Shown here: one piece after another, positions 6,337-14,047 of the stretch
How positions within the stretch are numbered: the stretch's first letter is position 1
Layout of the letters: every line of letters starts with the position of its first letter
Source of the DNA: CALHAX01 sp039816705
Lineage (GTDB): Bacteria > Pseudomonadota > Alphaproteobacteria > Rhizobiales > CALHAX01
DNA length: 19,451 nt
Reading direction: 5' to 3'
NCBI GenBank assembly: GCA_039816705.1
Contig: JBCBXF010000034.1
Coordinates: 1-19,451 of the forward strand
Position numbers and translations under genes: made by a program
Notes under the pieces: generated by a model
What the model saw: the letters and a program-made list of their open reading frames with translations, nothing else
Databases searched by the model: none
What the model was told of the DNA's origin: nothing

Positions 6337-8266
6337 CGCCACCCAACGTAAAGGTGAGGCCGGCGTACGCGGCAACGGGTGCCGTCGAAAACCCGAATGC
6401 TTCTTCATAATTCTCATCGAACAGGTTCTCGACACGTCCGAAGAGCCTGATGTGATCATCCAGCTGGTATGATGCGGCGACATTGACCACAACGTACTCA
6501 TCAAGCTGCGCAGGTGGTGTGAAGCCGCAAAGGGAGCTGAAACACACGTCGGTCATGTCGCCATTGTAGATCATCTCTGCGTTTATTTTTCCCCGGCCTT
6601 CGTCGAACCCGTACGTGAGGCTGACGCTGCCAGAGTGCTCGGGCCGTCTTGTTTCGCGGACTCCGGCGGCATTGGTTGCGTCTGTGTACGTGTACGCGCC
6701 GGTCAACAGAAGATCGGGTGTTACTTGCAGCGATGCAGTCACCTCGACTCCTCGGCGTTCGCTCGTGCCGTCCTGATTGATTGGGGTTGAGGCGAAGGTG
6801 ACGGGGTTAAAAACCGTCCCTATCTTGTCGGTGAGGTCTGCTTGAAAGTAAGTCACTCCAGCGGTCATACGATCGCTCAGAAACTTTTGCTCGATCCCGA
6901 TGTCCCAACCAATCGACTCCTCGGGTTTCAGGCTCGGATTGCCTGCGAAGTCTGTCGTTCGTCCGAACAGCTCGAAGTACGTGGGATCCGTGATCCCCTT
7001 GCCGTAGCTGGCATGCAGCCGCGTCCCTGTCCGTGGAGTGAGATAAGCTGCAGATACGCGATATGTGGTTGCGTCATCGAAGGCATCTTTGTCGTCGTGC
7101 CGGATGTTGGCCGTGAGAAAGAGCGACGTGGCGAAGGCTCCGCGATACTCGAGCGCGTAGGCGTCCTGCGAGCGCTCCGCGGTCCGCGATTGGAAACTGA
7201 ACTCTGCCTCTTCGGTGATTCGCTCGACCAGTCCGACGATCTTGTGTTTTGCGGAAACGCCAGCGTCGGTTGCGAAGTCGAAGGTCGACAGATAGCCAAA
7301 ACGTGTGCGTTTCCCAACCGCTGTAAATGGTGAAAACGGTGACCCTGCCGTGATGCTGAGAAAACTGTCGTCAAGATGGTTCGCGAACACGCGGTGCGTC
7401 CAAGCCTTTTGAAACGTATCCAGTTCGGCAAAGACACTTGCGAGTTTTTGCTCTCTCTCGTCAGTCGCCCCGAGCGTGTCGGTGGGATCGCCACGGTCTG
7501 TTTCCGCAAAGTTGTTCTGCATTCGTGCCATGCCGCCAATGCGGAAGCTGTCGCTCAGGGATGCGCCGCCACGGGCGAAAAATGTGCGTTGCTCCGCGCC
7601 ATCCCGTTCCGAACCGGTGCGCGCGACGTTGAAGCCTTCTGTTTTTCTCTGCGCGGCACTAATGTTAAGGTAGGCGTCCTCGGTGCCGGCGGATCCGTTG
7701 GCAGCGAAGTAGGACGTGCCGAGCGAGCCTCCCTCCGCTGTGGCGCTGAGCCGTGGCGCACCTCCTTTTTTCGTGACGATGTTGATCACACCGGTCAGCG
7801 CGTTCGCCCCGTAGATACCGGATTGCGGCCCGCGAATAACTTCGATCCGCTCGATGTCCGTTGCCAGAAGTGTTGCGAAGTCGAACTCACCGGCCTCGAC
7901 GCTGCGCACATCGACCCCATCAATGATGACTTTGACCTGATTGCCTTCGCCACCGCGGATGCGGACCTGTGTCAGTCCCCCGACGCTGCCGGACCGACCG
8001 ACCGTGACACCCGGGATTGTCCGCAGCGCTTCGGCTGCGTTGCGAATTTGGCGGCGCTCGAGATCTGCACGTGTGACAACGGAAACAGCGCTGCCAACGG
8101 TTGTGGCGTCGACCGGTTCGCCCGATAGGCTTGCGCCCTCGATCACGATGCTTTCAAGCGCGACCTGGGCATCCGCGTGTGTGCTTGCTGCGGCAAGTCC
8201 CGCTCCGCTCAGCACGGCCATGATCGATCTGATACCAATGCCCTTGAGGGCGTTTACGCGATACAT
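6317..8266 (-). CDS. btuB: TonB-dependent vitamin B12 outer-membrane receptor
   Basis: The 649-residue receptor imports cobalamins across the outer membrane using TonB energy. A signal peptide ends near residue 33 (ADA-Q), followed by a TonB-box-like ESIVIEG. The plug domain has the expected GVTVGRSG, RIRGGEGNQVKVIIDG and ERIEVIRGPQSGIYGANALTGVINI-type segments. The beta-barrel fills the rest, ending near TFTLGG; five more residues follow the usual aromatic end. The ATG at 8266 is chosen because GGGAG sits 10 nt upstream, and the longer frame to 8323 would run through the leader hairpin. A cobalamin riboswitch precedes the gene, so expression should fall when B12 is plentiful. First gene of the btuB-F-C-D-DUF6925 operon. 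Confidence 0.92.
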   Translation of the reverse strand: MYRVNALKGIGIRSIMAVLSGAGLAAASTHADAQVALESIVIEGASLSGEPVDATTVGSAVSVVTRADLERRQIRNAAEALRTIPGVTVGRSGSVGGLTQVRIRGGEGNQVKVIIDGVDVRSVEAGEFDFATLLATDIERIEVIRGPQSGIYGANALTGVINIVTKKGGAPRLSATAEGGSLGTSYFAANGSAGTEDAYLNISAAQRKTEGFNVARTGSERDGAEQRTFFARGGASLSDSFRIGGMARMQNNFAETDRGDPTDTLGATDEREQKLASVFAELDTFQKAWTHRVFANHLDDSFLSITAGSPFSPFTAVGKRTRFGYLSTFDFATDAGVSAKHKIVGLVERITEEAEFSFQSRTAERSQDAYALEYRGAFATSLFLTANIRHDDKDAFDDATTYRVSAAYLTPRTGTRLHASYGKGITDPTYFELFGRTTDFAGNPSLKPEESIGWDIGIEQKFLSDRMTAGVTYFQADLTDKIGTVFNPVTFASTPINQDGTSERRGVEVTASLQVTPDLLLTGAYTYTDATNAAGVRETRRPEHSGSVSLTYGFDEGRGKINAEMIYNGDMTDVCFSSLCGFTPPAQLDEYVVVNVAASYQLDDHIRLFGRVENLFDENYEEAFGFSTAPVAAYAGLTFTLGGDGASTE

Positions 8267-8276
8267 ACTTTTTATT

Positions 8277-8298
8277 CTCCCGACAGAACGTTCGGGAG
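8277..8298 (-). promoter_or_regulatory. Ribosome-binding-site sequestering hairpin of btuB
   Basis: On the minus strand CTCCCGA and TCGGGAG form a perfect 7-bp stem around an 8-nt loop. The right arm contains the btuB Shine-Dalgarno sequence GGGAG, 10 nt before the ATG. This is the expected output end of a riboswitch acting on translation: with B12 bound the hairpin would hide the site. The opposing anti-sequestor pairing was not worked out. Confidence 0.6.
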
Positions 8299-8428
8299 CG
8301 CACAGGCCGTCACGGCGGACCAATCGAGCAGAGGCTACAGCGCTCTCAGGATCCGTGACGTGTCATGTCGTGGTGCGTGTTTCAGGTCCTCCAACGCTAC
8401 GCATGCCCGGTCGCTCCCGTAAGGGTTA

Positions 8429-8464
8429 CACGTCGGCCGCTACAGCGTTTCCGCCTCCGACGTG
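8429..8464 (-). promoter_or_regulatory. Leader hairpin between riboswitch and btuB
   Basis: CACGTCGG (8429-8436) and CCGACGTG (8457-8464) form a perfect 8-bp stem with a 20-nt loop, beginning about 36 nt after the riboswitch core. No T-run follows, so it is not a simple terminator. It may be part of the expression platform or a spacer element in the 234-nt leader. Confidence 0.4.
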
Positions 8465-8499
8465 CCCGCCGCACGAGGGAAGAACGACCATGCTCGGGC

Positions 8500-8690
8500 A
8501 GGTCTCCTGGCTTGCGGTTCCAGCGTCTGCTTCGCACCTTCCCAACGTCCGCGTACGGCCGTCAGTGGTGTGAGGCGAGGCAAACTCACCGCTCACAGTT
8601 GCGGGGGCAGCCACGGTCTTGGTTTCGGCATCCGCCGTCTCCGCACCGTGTTCCCTATTGTCCAGCCGCCTCCTGAAGCGACTGGAACCT
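8500..8690 (-). ncRNA. Cobalamin (AdoCbl) riboswitch
   Basis: Read on the minus strand, the conserved blocks occur in canonical order: GGGAAC followed by GGTG (8656-8646), GGCTGCCCCCGCAACTGTG (8612-8594), a CCACTGA B12-box (8568-8562), GGGAAGG (8543-8537) and GCAAGCCAGGAGACC (8515-8501). These are the hallmark segments of the class I cobalamin aptamer. It lies 234 nt upstream of btuB on the same strand, where it should sense adenosylcobalamin and reduce receptor and transporter production. The 5' limit near 8690 is approximate. Confidence 0.93.
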
Positions 8691-8741
8691 GAGCCCATAG
8701 ACCGTGGAGAGGCGGCGAGGCGGCGTCAACGTTTTTCGGCG

Positions 8742-8781
8742 GTGACGTCTCGTTCAATTTGCGGTTGTGACGTCTTGCTCA
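8742..8781. repeat. Short imperfect direct repeat at the cbiZ 3' end
   Basis: GTGACGTCTCGTTCA (8742-8756) and GTGACGTCTTGCTCA (8767-8781) differ at two positions and lie 25 nt apart. The second is inside the last cbiZ codons and the first overlaps its stop. It looks like a local duplication that may have reshaped the C-terminus; a binding site is possible but not supported. Confidence 0.35.
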
Positions 8782-9428
8782 CATTTCCAGGCGGCGACAC
8801 CGGCCTGAACCGCACGGTAAACCGCGCGTCCGAGTGCCTCCCCGATAACCGTGTGCAGCCCAGCGTAGTTCGTCTCGCCGACCGGTGAAGCGACGGCCAC
8901 ACAATCAGTTCCGGTTCCTGTCGCACGGCCGGTAGGGACAGTGACACCTGTATCGACGACGGCCGCTGTCCGCGCCTGCACGACACTGCTCTGCGCTTCG
9001 AGCAAGCCGGTTGGACTTAGCTCTGCGTTCACAACCGCGGCAACGTTGATGGTGCCATGGCTGTTTGGGGGCTTTAATCTCCGGCTGCCAACACGTTCGG
9101 CATTCGACAGCCCGACTGTCGCTACAACAAAGGCGGATATGCCATCGACAATGGCCTTGGACGTCTGGAAGCGTTCGAGGTTGCGCGACGTCAGAAAGGC
9201 GACGCTGTTTTCTTCTCCGCAACGCGAAAGCTCGCCTTGAAACCACGCGTGGACATCAAGTTCCTGTGGCAAGTCGGCGTTGCGCACTTCACGCCAGACG
9301 ATCCGATCAGTCGTTACAAAGCCGGGGTTGTTGATGGCCCAACTCAGCACCTGCATCGGCTGTCCAAGGTCGAGCGCAAGCCACGGGCGATCAAGACGCA
9401 CGCTCGGCGGCATCGGGATTTCAGTCAC
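8754..9428 (-). CDS. cbiZ: Adenosylcobinamide amidohydrolase
   Basis: The 224-residue protein matches the CbiZ family, which cleaves the amide bond of the aminopropanol arm of adenosylcobinamide (and of pseudo-B12 in some bacteria) to give cobyric acid for salvage and lower-ligand remodelling. Family segments seen are VVATVGLSNAERVG (101-114), HGTINVAAVVNAELS (124-138), GRATGTGTDCVAVA (167-180) and YAGLHTVIGEALGRAVY (188-204). Length is normal. The GTG at 9428 is chosen because AAAGGA lies about 6 nt upstream; an ATG at 9413 is the alternative. It sits 96 nt after a TonB receptor gene and just upstream of the btuB riboswitch, so it is transcribed before the switch, not under it. Confidence 0.88.
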   Translation of the reverse strand: MTEIPMPPSVRLDRPWLALDLGQPMQVLSWAINNPGFVTTDRIVWREVRNADLPQELDVHAWFQGELSRCGEENSVAFLTSRNLERFQTSKAIVDGISAFVVATVGLSNAERVGSRRLKPPNSHGTINVAAVVNAELSPTGLLEAQSSVVQARTAAVVDTGVTVPTGRATGTGTDCVAVASPVGETNYAGLHTVIGEALGRAVYRAVQAGVAAWKCEQDVTTAN

Positions 9429-9524
9429 GCTCGTTCCTTTGCTCTGGCGTGGTGAAACCCCGTAATTCGATGACTATATCGTGCGCAACCGGCAATTGCT
9501 GATGTCGGTGGCGACGCCGTGTCG

Positions 9525-11711
9525 TCAGTTGAGCTTGATCTTTCCGAAGACCTTCACGCTGGCACCTGGAAGGAGGACTTCATCGCGGCGCTTGAATGAG
9601 GCGTGATTGAGAACCTCTTCATCTCCGAGATTTTCGCCTCGTACACCAAACGTGAACTGCGTATCACTCCCGAGCGCCCCGCCTGCAAACGTGTCTGTGT
9701 AGGACAGCTCGGCATTGATCAGCGTGTAGCCCGGCGTCTCCTCTTCATCAGACTCCGCATTCACGTCGTCCTGATCGAAGGCGTGCAGCACGCCAAGCCG
9801 CGCAAACCAGTTGGTGTCGCGATAGTAGATACCGCCACCGAGACGATGCGGCGGAATACGCGGAACGTTGTCGCCCTCAAAGCGTGCGCGGACAAAATCA
9901 TACTGGCCATCGATGCCCCAGATGCCGTTCCAGACAGGTGCGACGTCGAGCTGAGCCGCGATCTCCAGCCCATGAAAAGTCGCCTTGCGCTGTTGGAACA
10001 CGATTTGATCGAGTTCGTCTTCAACGCCGCAATCGGCCAGCGTTTCACCGCAACCGACACCTGTCAGCTGCTTGAAGATGAAGCCTTCAAAACGGGTGTA
10101 GAACAGAGCGCTGTCAAAGCGGAACCGACCTTCGGATTTCTTCAGCCCCAGCTCGATCGAGTTTGCCTCTTCCGTGTCGAGCAGCGGGTTACCGATTTCG
10201 AACGTTTCCGTCGCTTCGTGCACACCCTTGGAATAAAGCTCCTGCGCTTCGGGTGCGCGCTCCGTGTGCTGAAGGGTGAGGCTTGCGGTGAGACCCATCG
10301 GCATGTCCAAAAGCGCGCCGACGCTTCCGCTCACCGGCGTGAAAGACCGTTCCCCATCAAAGAAGATTGGGTTGTTAACGTCGGAAAAGTCCGTGATGCC
10401 TCGCCCGTCGACCGTGGTGCGCTCGACACGACCGGCCGCCTGAAGCCGCAGGTTCGGGGAGACCTGAAGCTCTTCGAACAGGAAGCCGGCGATCGAGCGC
10501 GTTTGGGCCGGATCGAGGAGTCCATCTACGGGTTCTGCAACGCCAAATCCGGTTGTTCTGCGTTCACTCGCTTGAACACCAAGCGCGCCTTTGAGGCGTC
10601 CGAGACTGGTTTCGATGGCTGTGTGCTGCAGTTCGACCCGGGCCTCGGTTTCGAGATTGTTGAAGCGCGTTCCAACGATGTCGCCTTCGCCATCCTCGAA
10701 GATGACTTCATCGTGTGTGTAGTCGGTGGTGCCGAACCAGAACCGCAGCGTGTCGATGCCGAAGTCTCCGACGCGCAGCTCACCTTTGGCCTGAACCTTC
10801 TTTTGCTGGAGCTCGATACGCGGCTGTTTTTCCGCGGCCTCTTCGCCTGGAATGCCATAGAGACTGTTGAACTCGGTGTATGAGACGCCGACGAAGCCGT
10901 TGCGCCCGACGAGTGAGAAACCAAGCGCAAAGCCATCGCTGTCAACAAAGGTGTTGAATTGCTTACCTCGTGGCGTGTCGTAATCGTCGGCGCTGCGTAC
11001 GAATCCATCGGCGTGGATGACGAAGCCCTGTGCACCCATTGTCGTGGCGAAAGAGCCATCGGCCCCATCATCGACGGAGGAATAACCGCCCTTGACCTCT
11101 GCGGTGAAACCGTTGCGCGGAACGCTGGTGGGTATCCGATCCGTTTCGACCGCGACAACACCCCCGATCGCCTGACTGCCAAAGCGCAAGGTCGCAGGGC
11201 CGCGGATGACCTCTATCTGCCGGACGGCGTTGGGATCGATCGGGATGGCATGATCTTCGGACAGCGTCGACACATCGTGCGTCGAGACACCGTTCTCCTG
11301 AACGCGCACGCGGCCATTGTCGAGCCCGCGGATGATCGGTCGGTTCGCGCCCCCCGCAAATGTGGTACCCGTTATGCCGGGGCGGTCTTGAAGCGTGTCC
11401 GTAATGGTCGCGCCCTGCGTTGCGAGCACATCCTGCTCGGTGACAACTGTCACGGGAACGAAGCTCTCGTCGGCAATGATGAGTGCACTGAACGTCGGTG
11501 GCACCTGAACGGGAGTTGAAGACTCAGTCGTTACGGGGGCCTGATCAACGGGGCTCGGGTTGGTGATGACGATGCCGGGAAGCGCGGTCTGAGCTGCTGC
11601 CGGGAGCACAAAGAGTGCACTGATCGCACTGGAGAGGATAAATCTTGGAAGGATGCGGCTGCCACCGCTCCGCACCATCCCCAACCGCTCGATAGCCATC
11701 AAACTACGCAT
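9525..11711 (-). CDS. TonB-dependent receptor, ZnuD-like (probable zinc uptake)
   Basis: The 728-residue outer-membrane receptor has a signal peptide ending near PAAA-Q (residue 40), a TonB-box-like GIVIT, a plug domain and a full beta-barrel. The plug shows RPIIRGLDNGRVRVQENG, then STLSEDHAIPIDP and RGPATLRFGSQAIGGVV, the arrangement seen in ZnuD zinc receptors, where an Asp-His pair in the plug helps bind zinc. An extracellular-type loop with two cysteines (CGETLADC) is also visible. The frame extends to a GTG at 11732, but the ATG at 11711 has GGAG 8 nt upstream. A Zur-box-like palindrome lies just upstream, supporting zinc-starvation control. Placement beside cbiZ leaves a corrinoid substrate possible. 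Confidence 0.85.
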   Translation of the reverse strand: MRSLMAIERLGMVRSGGSRILPRFILSSAISALFVLPAAAQTALPGIVITNPSPVDQAPVTTESSTPVQVPPTFSALIIADESFVPVTVVTEQDVLATQGATITDTLQDRPGITGTTFAGGANRPIIRGLDNGRVRVQENGVSTHDVSTLSEDHAIPIDPNAVRQIEVIRGPATLRFGSQAIGGVVAVETDRIPTSVPRNGFTAEVKGGYSSVDDGADGSFATTMGAQGFVIHADGFVRSADDYDTPRGKQFNTFVDSDGFALGFSLVGRNGFVGVSYTEFNSLYGIPGEEAAEKQPRIELQQKKVQAKGELRVGDFGIDTLRFWFGTTDYTHDEVIFEDGEGDIVGTRFNNLETEARVELQHTAIETSLGRLKGALGVQASERRTTGFGVAEPVDGLLDPAQTRSIAGFLFEELQVSPNLRLQAAGRVERTTVDGRGITDFSDVNNPIFFDGERSFTPVSGSVGALLDMPMGLTASLTLQHTERAPEAQELYSKGVHEATETFEIGNPLLDTEEANSIELGLKKSEGRFRFDSALFYTRFEGFIFKQLTGVGCGETLADCGVEDELDQIVFQQRKATFHGLEIAAQLDVAPVWNGIWGIDGQYDFVRARFEGDNVPRIPPHRLGGGIYYRDTNWFARLGVLHAFDQDDVNAESDEEETPGYTLINAELSYTDTFAGGALGSDTQFTFGVRGENLGDEEVLNHASFKRRDEVLLPGASVKVFGKIKLN

Positions 11712-12042
11712 CACACCCACTCCAACGCACACCGTTATGTTATTACATTACTAACGAGGGAAAGGCCGGCTCGCTAGTCGCGTCGTTGTATTCAGCGATG
11801 CAGGAGACTGGATTGGAGCCCCGTTGTGGCGGCGTTACAACATAACACTCGATCGCCCGTATGAAGGGCTTGGCATGCGCCACTGCTGCCTGAGACAATC
11901 TGGAGAAACGTGCCTTCAGCGGTCCCGACGATCGGGGCTGGATATGGACGTGCGGACCGGCGGAGAGAAAGGGCCCGATCGTCGATGTCATTCTGACTTG
12001 CGGCCTCCACATTGCGCCGCGTTTGTATGTAGACTTGCACGC
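11712..12042. promoter_or_regulatory. Divergent intergenic region between receptor and peptidase genes
   Basis: This 331-nt region separates two divergent genes. It contains the Zur-like palindrome at 11734-11751, a related half-site at 11834-11846, and one copy of an imperfect direct repeat (11872-11906). Open frames in it have no family features. A plus-strand frame continuous with the peptidase reaches 11824, but this extension is Cys- and Arg-rich and unlikely to be coding. Confidence 0.5.
11734..11751. promoter_or_regulatory. Zur-box-like palindrome
   Basis: GTTATGTTATTACATTAC is an 18-bp palindrome with 7 of 9 positions symmetric, 22 nt upstream of the receptor ATG at 11711. Its form (GTTATGTTA facing its complement) fits the general Gram-negative Zur motif built on TGTTAT and ATAACA. 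It would overlap the promoter of the ZnuD-like receptor, as expected for repression by zinc-loaded Zur. The Fur-family assignment rests on this motif and the gene product, not on a measured site. Confidence 0.55.
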
Positions 12043-12908
12043 ATGCAGAGATTTCAGTCATTGGCGGCGGCCGGTGAGCACTGGCTTGCGCGGTACGGGG
12101 TGTCAGGCGGCAGACGGCCCGCCAGTCGGGTTACCCGTGCGGCCCTCATACGGACCGGCGAACTTTTGATCCGTGAGACGGGGCTTACCGAACCGCATGA
12201 GCATGCAACGTTGCTTCACGGTCGTGTCTGGTATGAGCGCGGGCAGAGAAAAATGTTGGCCCCGTGGCCGACGACCAATCGCGTCGAACTTTACATTCTC
12301 GCCCATGAGATCGGGCACTGGATGCTGCACGGACCTGACGTGTACGGGTGTGGTCCCGTACCACCCATACCGTCCTATCGTCGTGAATATGAAGCCGAAC
12401 GTTATGCGCGGGAGAAACTGCGCGCCGCGGGGATCGCCGTACCGCGTGACATGCTGCGCCACTCGAAAGACTATGTGATCCAGCACTTGCGCGTGCATTT
12501 GCGTGAGAGCAACGAGGCGCCGGATCCGGAGATTGTCGCGTGGGCCGGATTCGACCTGGAGGCGGAACACGCAGTGGTGGTTGGGCAAGCAATCGCGCGC
12601 GGGCTGCCGAAAGGTGATGCGGTGCGGGGCAAGCCTGATTTCAGGCTGCACGTAGGCGATGGTCCGTTGTCTCCCGATACTGTGGCGTGGTTCGTTGCGG
12701 TTTCAAAGCCGGGGCATCAATGGGCTATCAAGGCGCTCGACTTTTTGTGGCGCGCACATCCACAGTCGCTGCCGAATGAATTTACGGTCCGCTTGCAGCA
12801 TGTCGTTGACGGTATTGCGCTTGCCACAGCTGCGGGTCTTCGGATTGCGCGAGGTTGATTGCCAGTACCATCGGCATGCGCCCAACGGTGCCTGAGACGA
12901 TCCAGAGA
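11872..12908. repeat. Imperfect direct repeats flanking the peptidase gene
   Basis: One copy is at 11872-11906 and the other at 12873-12908. Both contain GGCATGCGCC, a 5- or 6-nt spacer, TGCCTGAGAC, one variable base, ATC, two variable bases and GAGA. Two exact ten-base blocks with nearly equal spacing on each side of one gene are unlikely by chance. They could be remnants of an insertion or duplicated regulatory elements. Confidence 0.5.
12043..12858 (+). CDS. ImmA/IrrE-like HExxH metallopeptidase
   Basis: The 271-residue protein has a zinc-peptidase motif, HEIGH (residues 88-92), in the context LYILAHEIGHWMLHG, followed by a conserved-looking REYEAERYAREKL (114-126) whose Glu may be the third zinc ligand. 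This is the layout of the ImmA/IrrE (COG2856) group, which cleaves repressors or acts in stress signalling. No helix-turn-helix domain is fused to it and no XRE repressor gene is adjacent. The C-terminal half is unassigned. The ATG at 12043 is chosen by the start of compact sequence, though its ribosome binding site is poor. It diverges from the ZnuD-like receptor, and imperfect repeats flank it. Confidence 0.75.
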   Translation: MQRFQSLAAAGEHWLARYGVSGGRRPASRVTRAALIRTGELLIRETGLTEPHEHATLLHGRVWYERGQRKMLAPWPTTNRVELYILAHEIGHWMLHGPDVYGCGPVPPIPSYRREYEAERYAREKLRAAGIAVPRDMLRHSKDYVIQHLRVHLRESNEAPDPEIVAWAGFDLEAEHAVVVGQAIARGLPKGDAVRGKPDFRLHVGDGPLSPDTVAWFVAVSKPGHQWAIKALDFLWRAHPQSLPNEFTVRLQHVVDGIALATAAGLRIARG

Positions 12909-12987
12909 CATGCGGATTTAGTGGTGCAGAGGAGGGGACTGGACACAGCGGCTTGAGCAGATTGCGGGGCGCCTGATCTTCTTGACG

Positions 12988-13001
12988 TCGGTTTGAACCG
13001 A
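12988..13001. repeat. Inverted repeat between convergent genes
   Basis: TCGGTT-TG-AACCGA is a perfect inverted repeat in the 172-nt gap between the convergent peptidase and dehydrogenase genes. Without a T-run on either side it is only a weak candidate for a shared transcription end. Confidence 0.3.
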
Positions 13002-13030
13002 ACGCGGATAGGCATCTGCCGGGTCGTGGA

Positions 13031-14047
13031 TCAGTAGCCGCGCTTCGGATCGATCGGGTTGAGGAGAGGCTTCCCCGCCAGAAACAATTCCATGTTGCGG
13101 AAGAAAAGTCCGAGAGTGAGCGGGATGTAAGCGTCTCCGTCGTCGGCGGACACATGCGGTGTAATCATCAGGTTTTTTGTCTCCCAGAGGTGAGACTCCT
13201 TTGCGATGGGTTCGGGATCGAACACGTCGAGGATAGCGCCACCGATCCGCCCATCTTCGAGACGCGCGCACAGTGCGGCATAGTTCATCACCGCTTCACG
13301 CCCGATATTGATGATGCCCGCGGTCGGCTTCATCAGATCGAGGCGCCTGGCGTCCATCAGGCCACGGGTCTCGGGCGTATCCGGGGTCGCGATCAGCAAA
13401 AAGTCGGCGTGCGGTAGCTGGGAATCCAGTTCATCGACCGTCACGACCTTATCGCAGCCCTCAACGGGTTGCCCGCTGCGGTTCACACCAATAACGTGGA
13501 CGCCAAGTTCGCTCACCATTTTTGCCGCAGACCCACCGAGGCTGCCGGTGCCGAGTACGACGAGCGTCTTCCCGGCGATGGGGGAGGCGTAGAGCGAGTC
13601 ATAGACGGCGTTGCGCTGATTGGTGACGATTGCGGGGATCTTCGAGTGCAGCATCAGCACGGCCATGAGACCGAATTCACCGGCCTTTGCGGCATGCACG
13701 CCCTTGTTGTTTGTCAATGTGACGCCTTCAGGCAGCCAGTCCATGGGCAGCATGTGCTCGACCCCGGCGCCGATGCAGTGAATCCATTTCAGACGGGGCG
13801 CGATCTGAGCGAGGTTTTCGGTTGGGAGATCCCATGTCAGCAGTACGTCTGCATCCGCCATGGAGCTCGCGAAGTTGTCGGTGTCCCAGTCCACGACGCG
13901 TGTCAGTTTGTCGGCAATGGCGGGGAAATGCGCGAGCGCCTCGTCGAAGCGCGCGGGTGTGATCGTGAAGACCTCTTCACCCTCGGGCGTGTTTGGAAAT
14001 GAGCCTTCCGCCCAGCGATTGTTTTTGATGTGCACCTTGGCACTCAT
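13031..14047 (-). CDS. D-2-hydroxyacid dehydrogenase
   Basis: The 338-residue NAD(P)-dependent oxidoreductase interconverts 2-oxo acids and D-2-hydroxy acids in this family. The nucleotide-binding motif is GTGSLG (166-171). The catalytic set is complete: Arg250 in NIGRE, Glu279 in DVFDPEP and His298 in ITPHVS. The start ATG at 14047 overlaps the stop of the upstream Rieske gene as ATGA, so the two are co-translated and probably act in one pathway, for example reducing a 2-oxo acid product. The substrate cannot be told from sequence. Confidence 0.9.
   Translation of the reverse strand: MSAKVHIKNNRWAEGSFPNTPEGEEVFTITPARFDEALAHFPAIADKLTRVVDWDTDNFASSMADADVLLTWDLPTENLAQIAPRLKWIHCIGAGVEHMLPMDWLPEGVTLTNNKGVHAAKAGEFGLMAVLMLHSKIPAIVTNQRNAVYDSLYASPIAGKTLVVLGTGSLGGSAAKMVSELGVHVIGVNRSGQPVEGCDKVVTVDELDSQLPHADFLLIATPDTPETRGLMDARRLDLMKPTAGIINIGREAVMNYAALCARLEDGRIGGAILDVFDPEPIAKESHLWETKNLMITPHVSADDGDAYIPLTLGLFFRNMELFLAGKPLLNPIDPKRGY

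Noticed and set aside
6337..6504. Longer btuF start at 6504
   Set aside because: It would place 56 extra residues inside btuB and bury the signal peptide; the ATG at 6336 fits the family.
7376..8128. Plus-strand open frame of 250 codons
   Set aside because: Antisense to btuB, with no ribosome binding site or known domain.
8426..8698. Minus-strand 90-codon frame in the btuB leader
   Set aside because: It coincides with the cobalamin riboswitch; the conserved bases are explained by RNA structure.
9603..10883. Plus-strand open frame of 426 codons
   Set aside because: It lies wholly antisense to the TonB receptor, shows no domain, and arises from the receptor's codon bias.
11824..12042. N-terminal extension of the peptidase to 11824
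   Set aside because: The added 73 residues are Cys- and Arg-rich with no domain, and they span the regulatory and repeat sequences.
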